In this document: positions 53,450 through 61,951 of the stretch, in pieces
How positions within the stretch are numbered: position 1 is the stretch's first letter
How the letters are laid out: each line of letters opens with the position of its first letter
DNA from: an uncultured Dokdonia sp.
GTDB taxonomy: Bacteria; Bacteroidota; Bacteroidia; Flavobacteriales; Flavobacteriaceae
DNA: 64,000 nt
Reading direction: 5' to 3'
NCBI RefSeq assembly: GCF_947496725.1
Contig: NZ_CANMDS010000006.1
Span: 62,001 to 126,000, forward strand
Notes under the pieces: generated by a model
Database searches by the model: none
What the model saw: the letters and a program-made list of their open reading frames with translations, nothing else
Told to the model about the DNA's origin: nothing
Translations under genes and position numbers: made by a program

Positions 53450-53844
53450 AGATCTCCATTAAGTACATCACTCTCTTTTTAGCCCTTTTTGCTATTGAAG
53501 TAATTATAGCAACATACATACACGACAATTTTATAAGACCCTACTTAGGAGATACGATTGTTATTGTATTAATCTACGCCTTTGTGATGGGGTTTTTCTA
53601 TGTAGGTCACACCCTCTCAAGCAAGATTAAAGTTGCCCTTTATGTATTACTATTTGCATTTATAATAGAGGGATTGCAAGCCTCTTCTTTTATTTATAAG
53701 ATAGGCCTAGGAGATCAAAAATGGGCACAAGTAATCTTGGGCACTTCTTTTTCTTGGTGGGATATTGTAGCATACATAGCGGGCTTTATCGCAATAGTAT
53801 GTGCTGAATGGGTTATAAACAAAAAGAACCTAGCTTCACACTAA
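53446..53844 (+). CDS. DUF2809 family membrane protein
   Basis: 132 residues, about four spans. The pattern LFAIEVIIATYI, RPYLGDTIVIVLIYAF and the C-terminal LGTSFSWWDIVAYIAGF matches DUF2809. No function is known. Translationally coupled to the EF-hand protein; its last nine bases overlap the convergent mnmD. Confidence 0.8.
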   Translation: MKISIKYITLFLALFAIEVIIATYIHDNFIRPYLGDTIVIVLIYAFVMGFFYVGHTLSSKIKVALYVLLFAFIIEGLQASSFIYKIGLGDQKWAQVILGTSFSWWDIVAYIAGFIAIVCAEWVINKKNLASH

Positions 53845-54519
53845 CGGCTTGCTAGCTCTAAGCATCTCACGCTTGCCTGGAGGTCCAGGCAGTCGCTCTA
53901 CTACAAAACCTGCGGCTTGCATTGCCCTACGGGCTGCTCCTTGCGCACAATAGGTAGTAAGTACTCCTCCTGGTATTAAGGCTTCAAACATTTTTGTAAA
54001 GATCTCCTCTGTCCATAAAGTGGGCTGCACTCTTGGGCCAAAGGCATCAAAATAAATAAGATCAAAAACCTCACTATCTGTAATATCTTCAAAACGCTGT
54101 GTGCGCTTAGTGAGTGTAAAGTGCTCACTTATATTTTCTGGTTGCTCCCAGGCAACGGCGTGCATCTCATTATAAACTTTTGCTGCATCCTCTTCGGCTA
54201 GCTGGCTAGCATACTCCATAGCTTGAGCTTCTTCTTGAGAAACGGGATAAGCCTCTGCTCCTACATAATTAAAAGACACATTGTGTTTATGCGCCTCAAA
54301 ATAGGTAAGCAAGGCATTGAGACCTGTACCAAAACCCATCTCAAGTATAGCTATCTCTTTTTTTTCTGGATATGTAGTTACATAGTGAGTAAGCCCAGTT
54401 TTAAGAAAAACGTGTCTAGCCTCTTGTATCGCACCGTGTTTAGAATGATACTGCTCATCCCAGTCTGTTATATGTATGGTCTTTGAGCCGTCTGCCGTGG
54501 TAATTATTTCTCTTTTCAT
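53836..54519 (-). CDS. mnmD: tRNA 5-methylaminomethyl-2-thiouridine methyltransferase
   Basis: 227 residues. The SAM-binding loop ILEMGFGTGLNALLT (near 58) and FDAFGPRVQPTLWTEEIF (near 153) define the MnmD/MnmC-N family, which completes mnm5s2U34 in tRNA anticodons. The oxidoreductase half of MnmC is not fused, so this is a stand-alone MnmD as in many non-proteobacteria. Confidence 0.92.
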   Translation of the reverse strand: MKREIITTADGSKTIHITDWDEQYHSKHGAIQEARHVFLKTGLTHYVTTYPEKKEIAILEMGFGTGLNALLTYFEAHKHNVSFNYVGAEAYPVSQEEAQAMEYASQLAEEDAAKVYNEMHAVAWEQPENISEHFTLTKRTQRFEDITDSEVFDLIYFDAFGPRVQPTLWTEEIFTKMFEALIPGGVLTTYCAQGAARRAMQAAGFVVERLPGPPGKREMLRASKPLV

Positions 54520-54605
54520 TTTTCTTTTGAGGTTATTGCTTTGCGCAACATATAGAAAAAGGCAGGCTTACACCCACCCTTTTTAAAACTATATCGAGTT
54601 ACTTC

Positions 54606-55154
54606 TTATTCTGATTTAAGAAGAACACCATCTGCCATAAATCTTAATTCTCTCTGTGGCTCTGTAATGGCTGCAATCTCTTCTTCAGACTTGCCCCCGT
54701 CTTTTGCCATATGTCTCAACTCATCTACAGATACTTCTTCTAGATATGCCTTACCTTCTACAATCGCTTCTCCTCCATCTGTATCTGTAGGGACAAAAAA
54801 TCCGTAATCTTTAAATTTTACAAATACCTGCTCCTCACCAGCTATATCCAGTCGCATCCAGCATCCTTTTGAAACACAAACAGCGTTTACTGGAGCCTGA
54901 AATTTTACAACCGCCGTATCACCTTCGGCAAGTGAAGCATATTTTTCGGCAATCTCACTTTTAGTTAATGTATTTTCTGGAGATATCGTTGCTCCATAGC
55001 TAGCATAATCGTTTTGAGCAATCGTTTGATTTGTAGCTAGTTCTTCATTTTTTTCTGATTCCGCTTTCGCGAAAGCGTCATTACTCCCCTCTTCTCCTTG
55101 TTTACAACTTAGTAATGTCAATAAAATTAAGAATATCGTTGCACATAGTTTCAT
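54606..55154 (-). CDS. DUF4920 lipoprotein
   Basis: 182 residues from MKLCATIFLILLTLLSC (lipobox LLSC). A variable linker (about 18-48) leads to the DUF4920 domain with APVNAVCVSKGCWMRLD, whose two cysteines and following KFKDYGFFVP are characteristic; these suggest metal or redox chemistry but function is unknown. An ATG two codons upstream is possible. The palindrome at 55064 encodes AFAKA in the post-lipobox linker. Divergent from ilvE. Confidence 0.85.
   Translation of the reverse strand: MKLCATIFLILLTLLSCKQGEEGSNDAFAKAESEKNEELATNQTIAQNDYASYGATISPENTLTKSEIAEKYASLAEGDTAVVKFQAPVNAVCVSKGCWMRLDIAGEEQVFVKFKDYGFFVPTDTDGGEAIVEGKAYLEEVSVDELRHMAKDGGKSEEEIAAITEPQRELRFMADGVLLKSE
55064..55075. repeat. 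Iterated palindrome, copy 19 (DUF4920 linker)
   Basis: Perfect core, AFAKA frame, directly behind the lipoprotein signal. Confidence 0.9.
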
Positions 55155-55222
55155 AATCATTTGGTTTTAAGTTGAACATCGTAAAATTATGCAAAAATCA
55201 ATCACCGAGTATGACAAATCAC

Positions 55223-55230
55223 TAAATTTG
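55223..55230 (+). promoter_or_regulatory. ilvE: -7 element of ilvE promoter
   Basis: TAAATTTG, five bases before the ilvE ATG, implying a nearly leaderless transcript. No -33 TTG at the right spacing. Confidence 0.45.
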
Positions 55231-55235
55231 TTACT

Positions 55236-56300
55236 ATGGAAACAACCTCTACTCTTAAGATTACAAAGCGAGACAACAGTAAAATTGCTGATGTTGATTT
55301 TAATAACCTTGCTTTTGGAAGCGTTTTTACAGACCATATGTTTTCTGTAGAATATGTAAACGGGCAATGGCAGCAACCAGAAATAGTACCTTACGGACCT
55401 ATCTCTATGGATCCTAGTGCAAAAGTTTTTCACTACGGTCAAGCTGTTTTTGAAGGGATGAAAGCTTTTAAAGATGATCAAGGAGATATCTTCTTATTTC
55501 GTCCAGAAGATAACTGGGAGCGTATCAATACCTCATCTGCACGTCTAGCAATGCCAGAACTTCCTAAAGAAGTTTTTATGGAAGGTCTTATGGAGCTTCT
55601 TAAACTAGACGAAGCTTGGATAAAAGCTGGAGATGGTAATTCTTTATACATACGCCCTTTTCACATTGCAACACAACCGGGAGTATCTGCATCACCATCA
55701 GACAGGTATAAGTTTATGATTATTCTTGCGCCTGCTCAATCATATTACTCTGGTGAAGTAAGCGTAGTATTTGCCGAAAAGTATAGCCGTGCCGCAAGTG
55801 GTGGTGTAGGTTATGCAAAAGCTGCAGGTAACTATGCTGCACAATTTTACCCTACTAATCTTGCAAAAGAAGAAGGATACCAGCAGGTAATCTGGACAGA
55901 TGCAAACACACACGAGTACCTAGAAGAAGCGGGTACGATGAATGTATTTTTCCGTGTGGGAGATAAACTTATTACAGCACCTACTAATGATACTATCCTT
56001 AATGGTATCACACGTAAGAGTATCATACAACTAGCAGAAGCAGCAGGTATTACTGTAGAAGTAAGACCAGTGGCTGTAAAAGAGATTGTAGAAGCTGCAC
56101 AAGCTGGTGAGCTTAAAGAAATTTTTGGCGTAGGTACTGCTGCAGTGGTAGTTCCTTTTAAGAGCTTTGCTTACAAGGGTGAAGATCACAAACTCAATGC
56201 ACCAGAAAACAGTTATGGAGTACAGTTTAAAAAAGACTTAAACGACATACAATATAACCGCACAGAAGATAAATACGGATGGAGAGTTGCTGTAAAGTAG
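55236..56300 (+). CDS. ilvE: Branched-chain amino acid aminotransferase
   Basis: 354 residues, fold type IV PLP enzyme of the longer BCAT class. KVFHYGQAVFEGMKAF, the KAAGNYAAQFYPT stretch carrying the PLP lysine, and the EEAGTMNVFF signature are intact. It moves amino groups between Leu/Ile/Val and 2-oxoglutarate. Single gene with a hairpin terminator. Confidence 0.95.
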   Translation: METTSTLKITKRDNSKIADVDFNNLAFGSVFTDHMFSVEYVNGQWQQPEIVPYGPISMDPSAKVFHYGQAVFEGMKAFKDDQGDIFLFRPEDNWERINTSSARLAMPELPKEVFMEGLMELLKLDEAWIKAGDGNSLYIRPFHIATQPGVSASPSDRYKFMIILAPAQSYYSGEVSVVFAEKYSRAASGGVGYAKAAGNYAAQFYPTNLAKEEGYQQVIWTDANTHEYLEEAGTMNVFFRVGDKLITAPTNDTILNGITRKSIIQLAEAAGITVEVRPVAVKEIVEAAQAGELKEIFGVGTAAVVVPFKSFAYKGEDHKLNAPENSYGVQFKKDLNDIQYNRTEDKYGWRVAVK

Positions 56301-56318
56301 TACTTCACCATACATAAA

Positions 56319-56354
56319 CAAAAACCGGAATAGCAGCTGCTGTTCCGGTTTTTG
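56319..56354 (+). terminator. Terminator of ilvE
   Basis: AAAAACCGGAA pairs with TTCCGGTTTTT, with an inner AGCAGCTGCT palindrome. Confidence 0.85.
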
Positions 56355-56435
56355 AGTTTCTACAAGGCTATTATACTAAGAGACTACAGACTTTTTATTA
56401 CCTTGTAAGCATTAATAAAAACAACCATCTAGATT

Positions 56436-57221
56436 ATGAAAAGAGGTAGCGGTCTTAAGATCAGGTTACTTATAGGAGTTGCCATTGTTGCATTTGCACT
56501 TTTTAAAAACTGTAGCAACAAGGAAGAAAATCCTTATACGGGTAAAACCCAAAGCATCACAATGTCTCCAGAAGAGGAGATTGCTATAGGCCTACAACAC
56601 GCGCCTGCTATGGCAGAGCAGCACGGAGGCTTACATCAAGACCAGCAGTTACAAGCTTTTGTAGATCAAATAGGTCACAAGCTCGTACAAGAAAGTATGG
56701 CTAGAGAGACACCTTATAACTATGATTTTCATTTATTGCAAGATGAGCAAACGGTTAATGCATTTGCATTACCAGGTGGCCAGATTTTTATCACCTATGC
56801 CCTACTCTCAAAACTTGAAAATGAAGATCAGGTTGCTGGAGTACTAGGTCACGAGATAGGCCACGTACTAGGTAAACACAGTGCAGAGCGTGTAGCAAAC
56901 TCAGAGATGTGGTCTACCATCTCTATGGGTGCAGAAGTAGGTGGAGGTATGGGAGGCGCAGCAGGTGCCATAGGTCAAAACATATTACTAGGTAATGGTC
57001 GTGATGACGAGTTAGAGAGTGATGATCTAGGCGTGCGTTTTATGATACGCGCTGGTTATGACCCGTACCAAATGATAGGCGTGATGAAAATACTTAAAGC
57101 TGCAAGTGGTGGTAGCCGCCAGCCAGAGTTTGCAAGCACACACCCAGATCCAGAAAATCGCATAGAACAAATCAAGGAGAGCATCCAGAAATATGGTTAT
57201 ACGGGACCAGCGACTATGTAA
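56436..57221 (+). CDS. M48 family metalloprotease
   Basis: 261 residues. An N-terminal hydrophobic segment (about 9-24) ends near NCS, a possible lipobox variant. The zinc motif HEIGH (139-143) is followed by the third ligand Glu in DDELESDDLG (near 200) and by HPDPENRIEQI. Resembles LoiP/BepA-like periplasmic proteases in envelope quality control, without the TPR extension. Single gene. Confidence 0.9.
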   Translation: MKRGSGLKIRLLIGVAIVAFALFKNCSNKEENPYTGKTQSITMSPEEEIAIGLQHAPAMAEQHGGLHQDQQLQAFVDQIGHKLVQESMARETPYNYDFHLLQDEQTVNAFALPGGQIFITYALLSKLENEDQVAGVLGHEIGHVLGKHSAERVANSEMWSTISMGAEVGGGMGGAAGAIGQNILLGNGRDDELESDDLGVRFMIRAGYDPYQMIGVMKILKAASGGSRQPEFASTHPDPENRIEQIKESIQKYGYTGPATM

Positions 57222-57257
57222 TAATATACTCGCAACCGTTTTCGTTAAAACCCCTTT

Positions 57258-57287
57258 AAAACCTCGCACCCGCGAGGTTTTGTTTTT
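57258..57287 (+). terminator. Terminator of the M48 protease gene
   Basis: AAAACCTCGC (57258-57267) pairs with GCGAGGTTTT (57272-57281), then GTTTTT. Confidence 0.82.
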
Positions 57288-57311
57288 ATCTTTACTACTC
57301 AACCTGAGACG

Positions 57312-58826
57312 ATGAATAAAAAAACAATCCTAATGATACTAGATGGCTGGGGTATGGCTCCAGACAAGAAAGTATCTGCCGTAGACCAAGCACAAACGCC
57401 TTTTATAGATAGCCTTTACAATAAGTACCCGCACGCACAGCTACTCACCCACGGTGAGAATGTAGGCCTGCCAGAAGGCCAGATGGGTAATAGCGAAGTG
57501 GGCCATATGAATCTAGGCGCAGGAAGGATTGTTTATCAAGACTTTGCTAAGATCAATAAAGCACTTAAAGAAGATACGCTCAAAGATGAGCAAGCGCTCA
57601 AGGATGCTTTCGCTTTCGCGAAAGAAAACAACAAGTCTGTTCACTTTCTCGGTCTCGTTTCTGATGGAGGTGTACACTCACACATTGAGCATCTTAAAGG
57701 ACTTATTCTCGCTGCCGAAAATGCAGGAGTGCCACAATCTTTCATTCACGCTTTTTCTGATGGTAGAGATGTAGATCCAAAATCTGGAAAAAAGATGATA
57801 TCTGATATTTCTGCTTTCGCGAAAGCGCACAACGCACAACTAGCATCTGTAATAGGTCGCTACTACGCAATGGACAGAGATAAACGATGGGAACGCGTTG
57901 CACTTGCATATAATTTAATTACTAAAGGTGCCGGAACGCCTACTAAAGACATAGAACAAGCCATACAAGCCAGTTATGACGCTGGTAAAACAGATGAGTT
58001 TATAGATCCGCTTTTTGTGACTCAAGATGGTGAGACCATCTCTACCGTGCAAGAAGGTGACGTAGTGATTTTCTTTAATTTTAGAACAGATCGCGGTCGC
58101 GAACTAACGGAGATGTTATCTCAAAAAGATTTTGCAGAGCAAGACACAAAAAAGCTTGACCTGTATTATGTTACAATGACTAACTATGATGACACCTTTA
58201 ATGACATTAAAGTTATTTACGACAAAGACAATCTCGTAAATACCCTTGGTGAAGTTTTAGAAAGCGCAGGTAAGAAACAAATACGCATCGCAGAAACAGA
58301 AAAATATCCTCACGTAACCTTCTTCTTTTCTGGAGGGCGTGAAGAACCTTTTAATGGAGAGTCTAGATTGCTAGCTCCCTCGCCAAAGGTTGCCACCTAC
58401 GACTTGCAGCCAGAAATGAGTGCTTTTGAGATACGTGATAAAATTGTTCCAGAAATAAACAAAGGAGACGTAGACTTTGTCTGCCTCAACTTTGCAAATC
58501 CAGATATGGTAGGTCATACGGGTGTGATGGAAGCCGCAATAAAAGCCTGCGAAACAGTAGACAGCTGTACAAAAGATATTGTAACCGCCGCCGAAGAAAA
58601 TGATTATACTGTAATCATCATAGCAGACCACGGTAATGCAGAAGTAATGATTAACCCAGATGGATCGCCTAATACGGCACACACGACAAATCCAGTACCG
58701 GTGATACTAGTCGATAAAGACATCAAGAAAATCAACAATGGTATTCTATCTGATGTGGCTCCTACAGTTTTAAAATTGCTAGGCGTACCACAACCAGATG
58801 TGATGGATTGCGTACCTTTAATCTAA
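57312..58826 (+). CDS. gpmI: Phosphoglycerate mutase, 2,3-BPG-independent
   Basis: 504 residues of the alkaline-phosphatase-like iPGM. DGWGMAPD, the nucleophile S61 in GNSEVGHMN, the transferase-domain FSDGRDVDPKSG and the C-terminal IADHGNAEVM metal site are present. It interconverts 3- and 2-phosphoglycerate using Mn2+. Two palindrome copies 211 bases apart are read in frame as AFAKE and AFAKA in the phosphotransferase insert domain. The start of the next gene follows at 11 bases. Confidence 0.96.
   Translation: MNKKTILMILDGWGMAPDKKVSAVDQAQTPFIDSLYNKYPHAQLLTHGENVGLPEGQMGNSEVGHMNLGAGRIVYQDFAKINKALKEDTLKDEQALKDAFAFAKENNKSVHFLGLVSDGGVHSHIEHLKGLILAAENAGVPQSFIHAFSDGRDVDPKSGKKMISDISAFAKAHNAQLASVIGRYYAMDRDKRWERVALAYNLITKGAGTPTKDIEQAIQASYDAGKTDEFIDPLFVTQDGETISTVQEGDVVIFFNFRTDRGRELTEMLSQKDFAEQDTKKLDLYYVTMTNYDDTFNDIKVIYDKDNLVNTLGEVLESAGKKQIRIAETEKYPHVTFFFSGGREEPFNGESRLLAPSPKVATYDLQPEMSAFEIRDKIVPEINKGDVDFVCLNFANPDMVGHTGVMEAAIKACETVDSCTKDIVTAAEENDYTVIIIADHGNAEVMINPDGSPNTAHTTNPVPVILVDKDIKKINNGILSDVAPTVLKLLGVPQPDVMDCVPLI
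57613..57624. repeat. Iterated palindrome, copy 20 (gpmI, first)
   Basis: Perfect core, but the right flank is AA instead of CG, so it is the only copy without the 14-bp form. Encodes AFAKEN. Confidence 0.9.
57824..57835. repeat. Iterated palindrome, copy 21 (gpmI, second)
   Basis: Perfect core encoding AFAKAHN, 211 bases downstream of the previous copy. Confidence 0.9.
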
Positions 58827-58837
58827 AAATAATGAGG

Positions 58838-59470
58838 ATGAAAAATATCATTTATACAGGTTTGCTAGCTATAGTTCTTGTAAGCTGTAATACTTCAAAA
58901 ACAGCTACAGAAACCCAGGCTACGGCGCCAAAAGAAGAAAAAGCTACAGTGATTGCAAAAGGTAATAGAATTGAAAAACCTACTACCCCTACAAAACCTG
59001 CCTTACCTGCAAAGCCTGCACCTAAAGTAAAGACAATGCTAGTGGGTAAAGAAGATCGCACAGCACTAGAGCAACCACCATTTGGAAGCTGGTACAACAC
59101 AAACTATGCACGGTATAAAACTGATGATGCACTTATACCAGAAATCACAGAAGAGATAGAAGGAGTTACCATTACTACATTTATGGGGACTTGGTGTGGA
59201 GACAGTAAACGTGAGACACCACGTATGTTTAAAATATTAGATAATGTAGCCTTCAGTAAAAAAGACCTTACACTTATTACTGTAGATCGCACAAAGAAAA
59301 AACCTACTGAATTTACAGCAGGAAATAATATTATACGCGTTCCTACTTTTATTTTTAAAAAGGATGGAAAGGAAATAGGTCGTATAGTCGAGCGTCCTGT
59401 AGAAAGCTTAGAAGCAGATATGCTTAAAATTTTAAAAGGAGAATCTTACAAACACGCATATGAAAATTAA
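58838..59470 (+). CDS. Thioredoxin-like lipoprotein 1 (WCGDS)
   Basis: About 210 residues from MKNIIYTGLLAIVLVSC (lipobox Cys 17); an ATG two codons upstream (58832) is also possible. A Lys/Pro-rich spacer (about 40-70) precedes a thioredoxin fold with TFMGTWCGDSKRETPRMF and RVPTFIF (cis-Pro region). The usual CxxC is reduced to CGDS, leaving one cysteine, so it is not a classical disulfide oxidoreductase. Ends overlapping its paralog by 11 bases. Confidence 0.82.
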   Translation: MKNIIYTGLLAIVLVSCNTSKTATETQATAPKEEKATVIAKGNRIEKPTTPTKPALPAKPAPKVKTMLVGKEDRTALEQPPFGSWYNTNYARYKTDDALIPEITEEIEGVTITTFMGTWCGDSKRETPRMFKILDNVAFSKKDLTLITVDRTKKKPTEFTAGNNIIRVPTFIFKKDGKEIGRIVERPVESLEADMLKILKGESYKHAYEN

Positions 59471-60032
59471 AATAATCGCTCTTGCCGCTCTTACCGTACT
59501 ATTAACAGCTTGTAATGAGCACAAAACAGTAGAGCAAGTTACCGAAGAGCTAGAAGAAAAAGTAGCTACAGAAGCACCTCTAGAGGAAGAAGCGCCTATA
59601 CTTATAGGTGAGTTTAAAAGAGATACCCTCGAGTCTCGTGCTTATAATAAATGGTTTATACAGAGTTATAAAGATCACACACTAGATACAGAGAGTCTTC
59701 CTGCTTTAAAAAAGGGGCTTACAGATGTACGTGTCACCGTATTTATGGGAACTTGGTGTGAAGATAGCCAGCGTGAGGTACCTGCCTTTTTTAAAATGCT
59801 TGATGAAATAGATTACGATAGTGACCTTATTCATATCGTAACCGTTTCTGAAGATAAAACAGAACCTGCAGAGCTAGTAAATCATAAAGAAATAACAAAT
59901 GTTCCTACTTTTATATTTACTAAAGATGGTAAGGAGCTAGGCCGTGTGGTTGAGTATCCGTTAGAAAGTCTAGAGAAGGATATGGTAAAAATACTCTCAG
60001 GTCAAGAATATAAACACGCTTATGCGGAGTAA
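59460..60032 (+). CDS. Thioredoxin-like lipoprotein 2 (WCEDS)
   Basis: 190 residues, lipoprotein signal with lipobox LLTAC (Cys 18), then an acidic spacer and a thioredoxin fold with VFMGTWCEDSQREVP and NVPTFIF. Both copies end in a similar tail (KIL.G..YKHAY.), showing a tandem duplication. Again a single cysteine. Translationally overlapped with copy 1 and downstream of gpmI. Confidence 0.83.
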   Translation: MKIKIIALAALTVLLTACNEHKTVEQVTEELEEKVATEAPLEEEAPILIGEFKRDTLESRAYNKWFIQSYKDHTLDTESLPALKKGLTDVRVTVFMGTWCEDSQREVPAFFKMLDEIDYDSDLIHIVTVSEDKTEPAELVNHKEITNVPTFIFTKDGKELGRVVEYPLESLEKDMVKILSGQEYKHAYAE

Positions 60033-60054
60033 TATGAACAAACTTTAGATTATC

Positions 60055-60090
60055 AAAACCCTTCATAAATTATGAAGGGTTTTATTTTTT
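60055..60090 (+). terminator. Terminator of the gpmI-thioredoxin-like operon
   Basis: AAAACCCTTCATA pairs with TATGAAGGGTTTT around AAT, followed by ATTTTTT. Confidence 0.85.
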
Positions 60091-60163
60091 AGTACTTGTA
60101 AAAAGCTAGACAATATTCATTAGTTTAGCCACACTAACATTAATCAAAAAACACAATTAATTT

Positions 60164-60550
60164 ATGGAATGGTATTTAAAGGTAGTACGAGACAACTATG
60201 CAAATTTTGAAGGTAGAGCACGTCGTAAAGAGTACTGGATGTTTTATTTATTTAATATGATATTTACTCTCTTAGTATATATTCCTCTCATAGCCGGAAT
60301 TGCGATGGAGAATGAAACTCTTATGATGGTAGGTGGTATATTATTTATGCTTTATATACTTGCGATAATAATTCCCTCTATTGCCGTAGCTGTGCGAAGA
60401 CTACACGACCAAGATAAGAGCGGCTCTTGGTATTTTGTTACCTTTATACCTTTTATAGGAGGTATTTGGCTCTTAATACTTATGGTTACAGAAGGAACAC
60501 ACGGACCTAACCAGTATGGACCAGATCCTAAAGGGGATCTTATTCAGTAA
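60164..60550 (+). CDS. DUF805 membrane protein
   Basis: 128 residues. MEWYLKVVRDNYANFEGRARRKEYWMF is the DUF805 head, followed by three spans, VAVRRLHDQDKSGSWYF and a C-terminal EGTHGPNQYGPDPKG. Small inner-membrane proteins of unknown function. Single gene with its own terminator. Confidence 0.9.
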   Translation: MEWYLKVVRDNYANFEGRARRKEYWMFYLFNMIFTLLVYIPLIAGIAMENETLMMVGGILFMLYILAIIIPSIAVAVRRLHDQDKSGSWYFVTFIPFIGGIWLLILMVTEGTHGPNQYGPDPKGDLIQ

Positions 60551-60569
60551 ATAACAATAACTACTTTAA

Positions 60570-60608
60570 AAAGGGCTTCTATAAAACTTATAGAAGCCCT
60601 TTCTTATT
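60570..60608 (+). terminator. Terminator of the DUF805 gene
   Basis: AAAGGGCTTCTATA (60570-60583) pairs with TATAGAAGCCCTTT (60589-60602). Confidence 0.85.
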
Positions 60609-60656
60609 ATATAAACGTAACCGTAGTTCTTTTTGTAATTTTGCATAAAATTTTAA

Positions 60657-61121
60657 GTGATTAAAGAAACACAAACCATAGCGGTAGACTTTGACGGTAC
60701 CATTGTAGAAAATGCGTACCCTAAAATTGGCAAGCCATTATTATTTGCTTTTGACACACTTAAAAAATTACAGCAAGAAGGGAATTTATTGATTCTATGG
60801 ACCTATAGATCTCAAGATAAACTAGAAGAAGCTGTAGCCTTTTGTAAAGAAAATGGACTTACCTTTTATGCGGTAAATAAAAGTTATCCTGAAGAAGTAA
60901 TGAGCCCAAAAATAAGCCGTAAGATAAATGCAGATATCTTTATAGACGATAGGGATGTAAGAGGAATGTTAGGCTGGGGAGAAATCTATCAGAAACTGGG
61001 CAAAGGGCAAGAACAAACGCAAAGCCTTAAGGCAACACAGAAAAAAAAGAAAACACCAAAAAAGAAAAAATCTAAAGGTGGCTTTATGGCACGTATAGAA
61101 GAGCTTTTTAAAGAAGATTAA
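60657..61121 (+). CDS. HAD-like hydrolase with Lys-rich tail
   Basis: 154 residues from a GTG start. DFDGTIVEN (motif I), ILWTYRSQ (motif II region) and IFIDDRDVRG (motif IV) identify a small capless HAD protein similar to the BT0820-type family of Bacteroidota. A Lys-rich stretch (about 128-145) separates the fold from a short C-terminal helix. A -7 box TAATTTTG at 60636-60643 precedes it. Substrate unknown. First of three genes with map and a methyltransferase. Confidence 0.8.
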   Translation: MIKETQTIAVDFDGTIVENAYPKIGKPLLFAFDTLKKLQQEGNLLILWTYRSQDKLEEAVAFCKENGLTFYAVNKSYPEEVMSPKISRKINADIFIDDRDVRGMLGWGEIYQKLGKGQEQTQSLKATQKKKKTPKKKKSKGGFMARIEELFKED

Positions 61122-61126
61122 TAGCA

Positions 61127-61948
61127 ATGGCAATCATACAAAAAACCAGAGAAGAAATAGAATTGATGCGTGAGAGCGCCCTTGTAGTATCACGCACACT
61201 AGGGATGCTAGCTGGTGAAGTAAAGCCAGGTGTTACCACGCTCTACCTTGACAAACTAGCAGAGGATTACATAAGATCTCAAGACGCCATACCAGGCTTT
61301 TTAGGGCTTTATGATTTCCCAAACACGCTATGTATGAGTCCTAATGAACAGGTTGTACACGGTATCCCAAACGATAAGCCACTTGTAGAAGGTGACATTA
61401 TCTCTATAGATTGTGGTGCTATAAAAAACGGATTTTACGGTGATCACGCCTATACGTTTGAGGTAGGTGAAGTAAGCCCAGAAGTAAAAAAACTACTTGA
61501 GGTAACTAAGCAGTCTCTTTATGTGGGTATAGAACAACTCAAAGTAGGTAACCGCGTAGGTGATGTAGGATATGCTATTCAAAAATTTACCGAAGACCAC
61601 GGTTATGGAGTTGTACGTGAGCTCGTAGGTCACGGTCTAGGTACTACAATGCACGAAGACCCAGAAATGCCTAACTATGGTAAACGTGGTCGTGGTAAAA
61701 AGTTTATAGAAGGTATGGTAGTTGCCATAGAACCTATGACTAATATGGGAACTAGAAACATAAAACAGCATAATGACGGCTGGACAATCACCACTCGCGA
61801 TAATCAACCTAGTGCTCACTTTGAGCACGACGTTGCCATTGTAGATGGTAAACCTGAGCTGCTATCTACATTTGCATACATTTACAAAGCATTAGGCATA
61901 GAGAGTGATGAGGAAACTCCTTTTCGCCAGCAAGCGCTAGTATTATAA
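61127..61948 (+). CDS. map: Methionine aminopeptidase, type I
   Basis: 273 residues, pita-bread fold. Metal ligands are visible in SIDCGAIKNGFYGDHAYTF (two Asp), GHGLGTTMHEDP (His), VVAIEPM (Glu) and HFEHDVAIV (Glu); the substrate His is in EQVVHGIP. It removes initiator methionine. Five bases after the HAD gene, three before the methyltransferase. Confidence 0.96.
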   Translation: MAIIQKTREEIELMRESALVVSRTLGMLAGEVKPGVTTLYLDKLAEDYIRSQDAIPGFLGLYDFPNTLCMSPNEQVVHGIPNDKPLVEGDIISIDCGAIKNGFYGDHAYTFEVGEVSPEVKKLLEVTKQSLYVGIEQLKVGNRVGDVGYAIQKFTEDHGYGVVRELVGHGLGTTMHEDPEMPNYGKRGRGKKFIEGMVVAIEPMTNMGTRNIKQHNDGWTITTRDNQPSAHFEHDVAIVDGKPELLSTFAYIYKALGIESDEETPFRQQALVL

Positions 61949-61951
61949 GCT

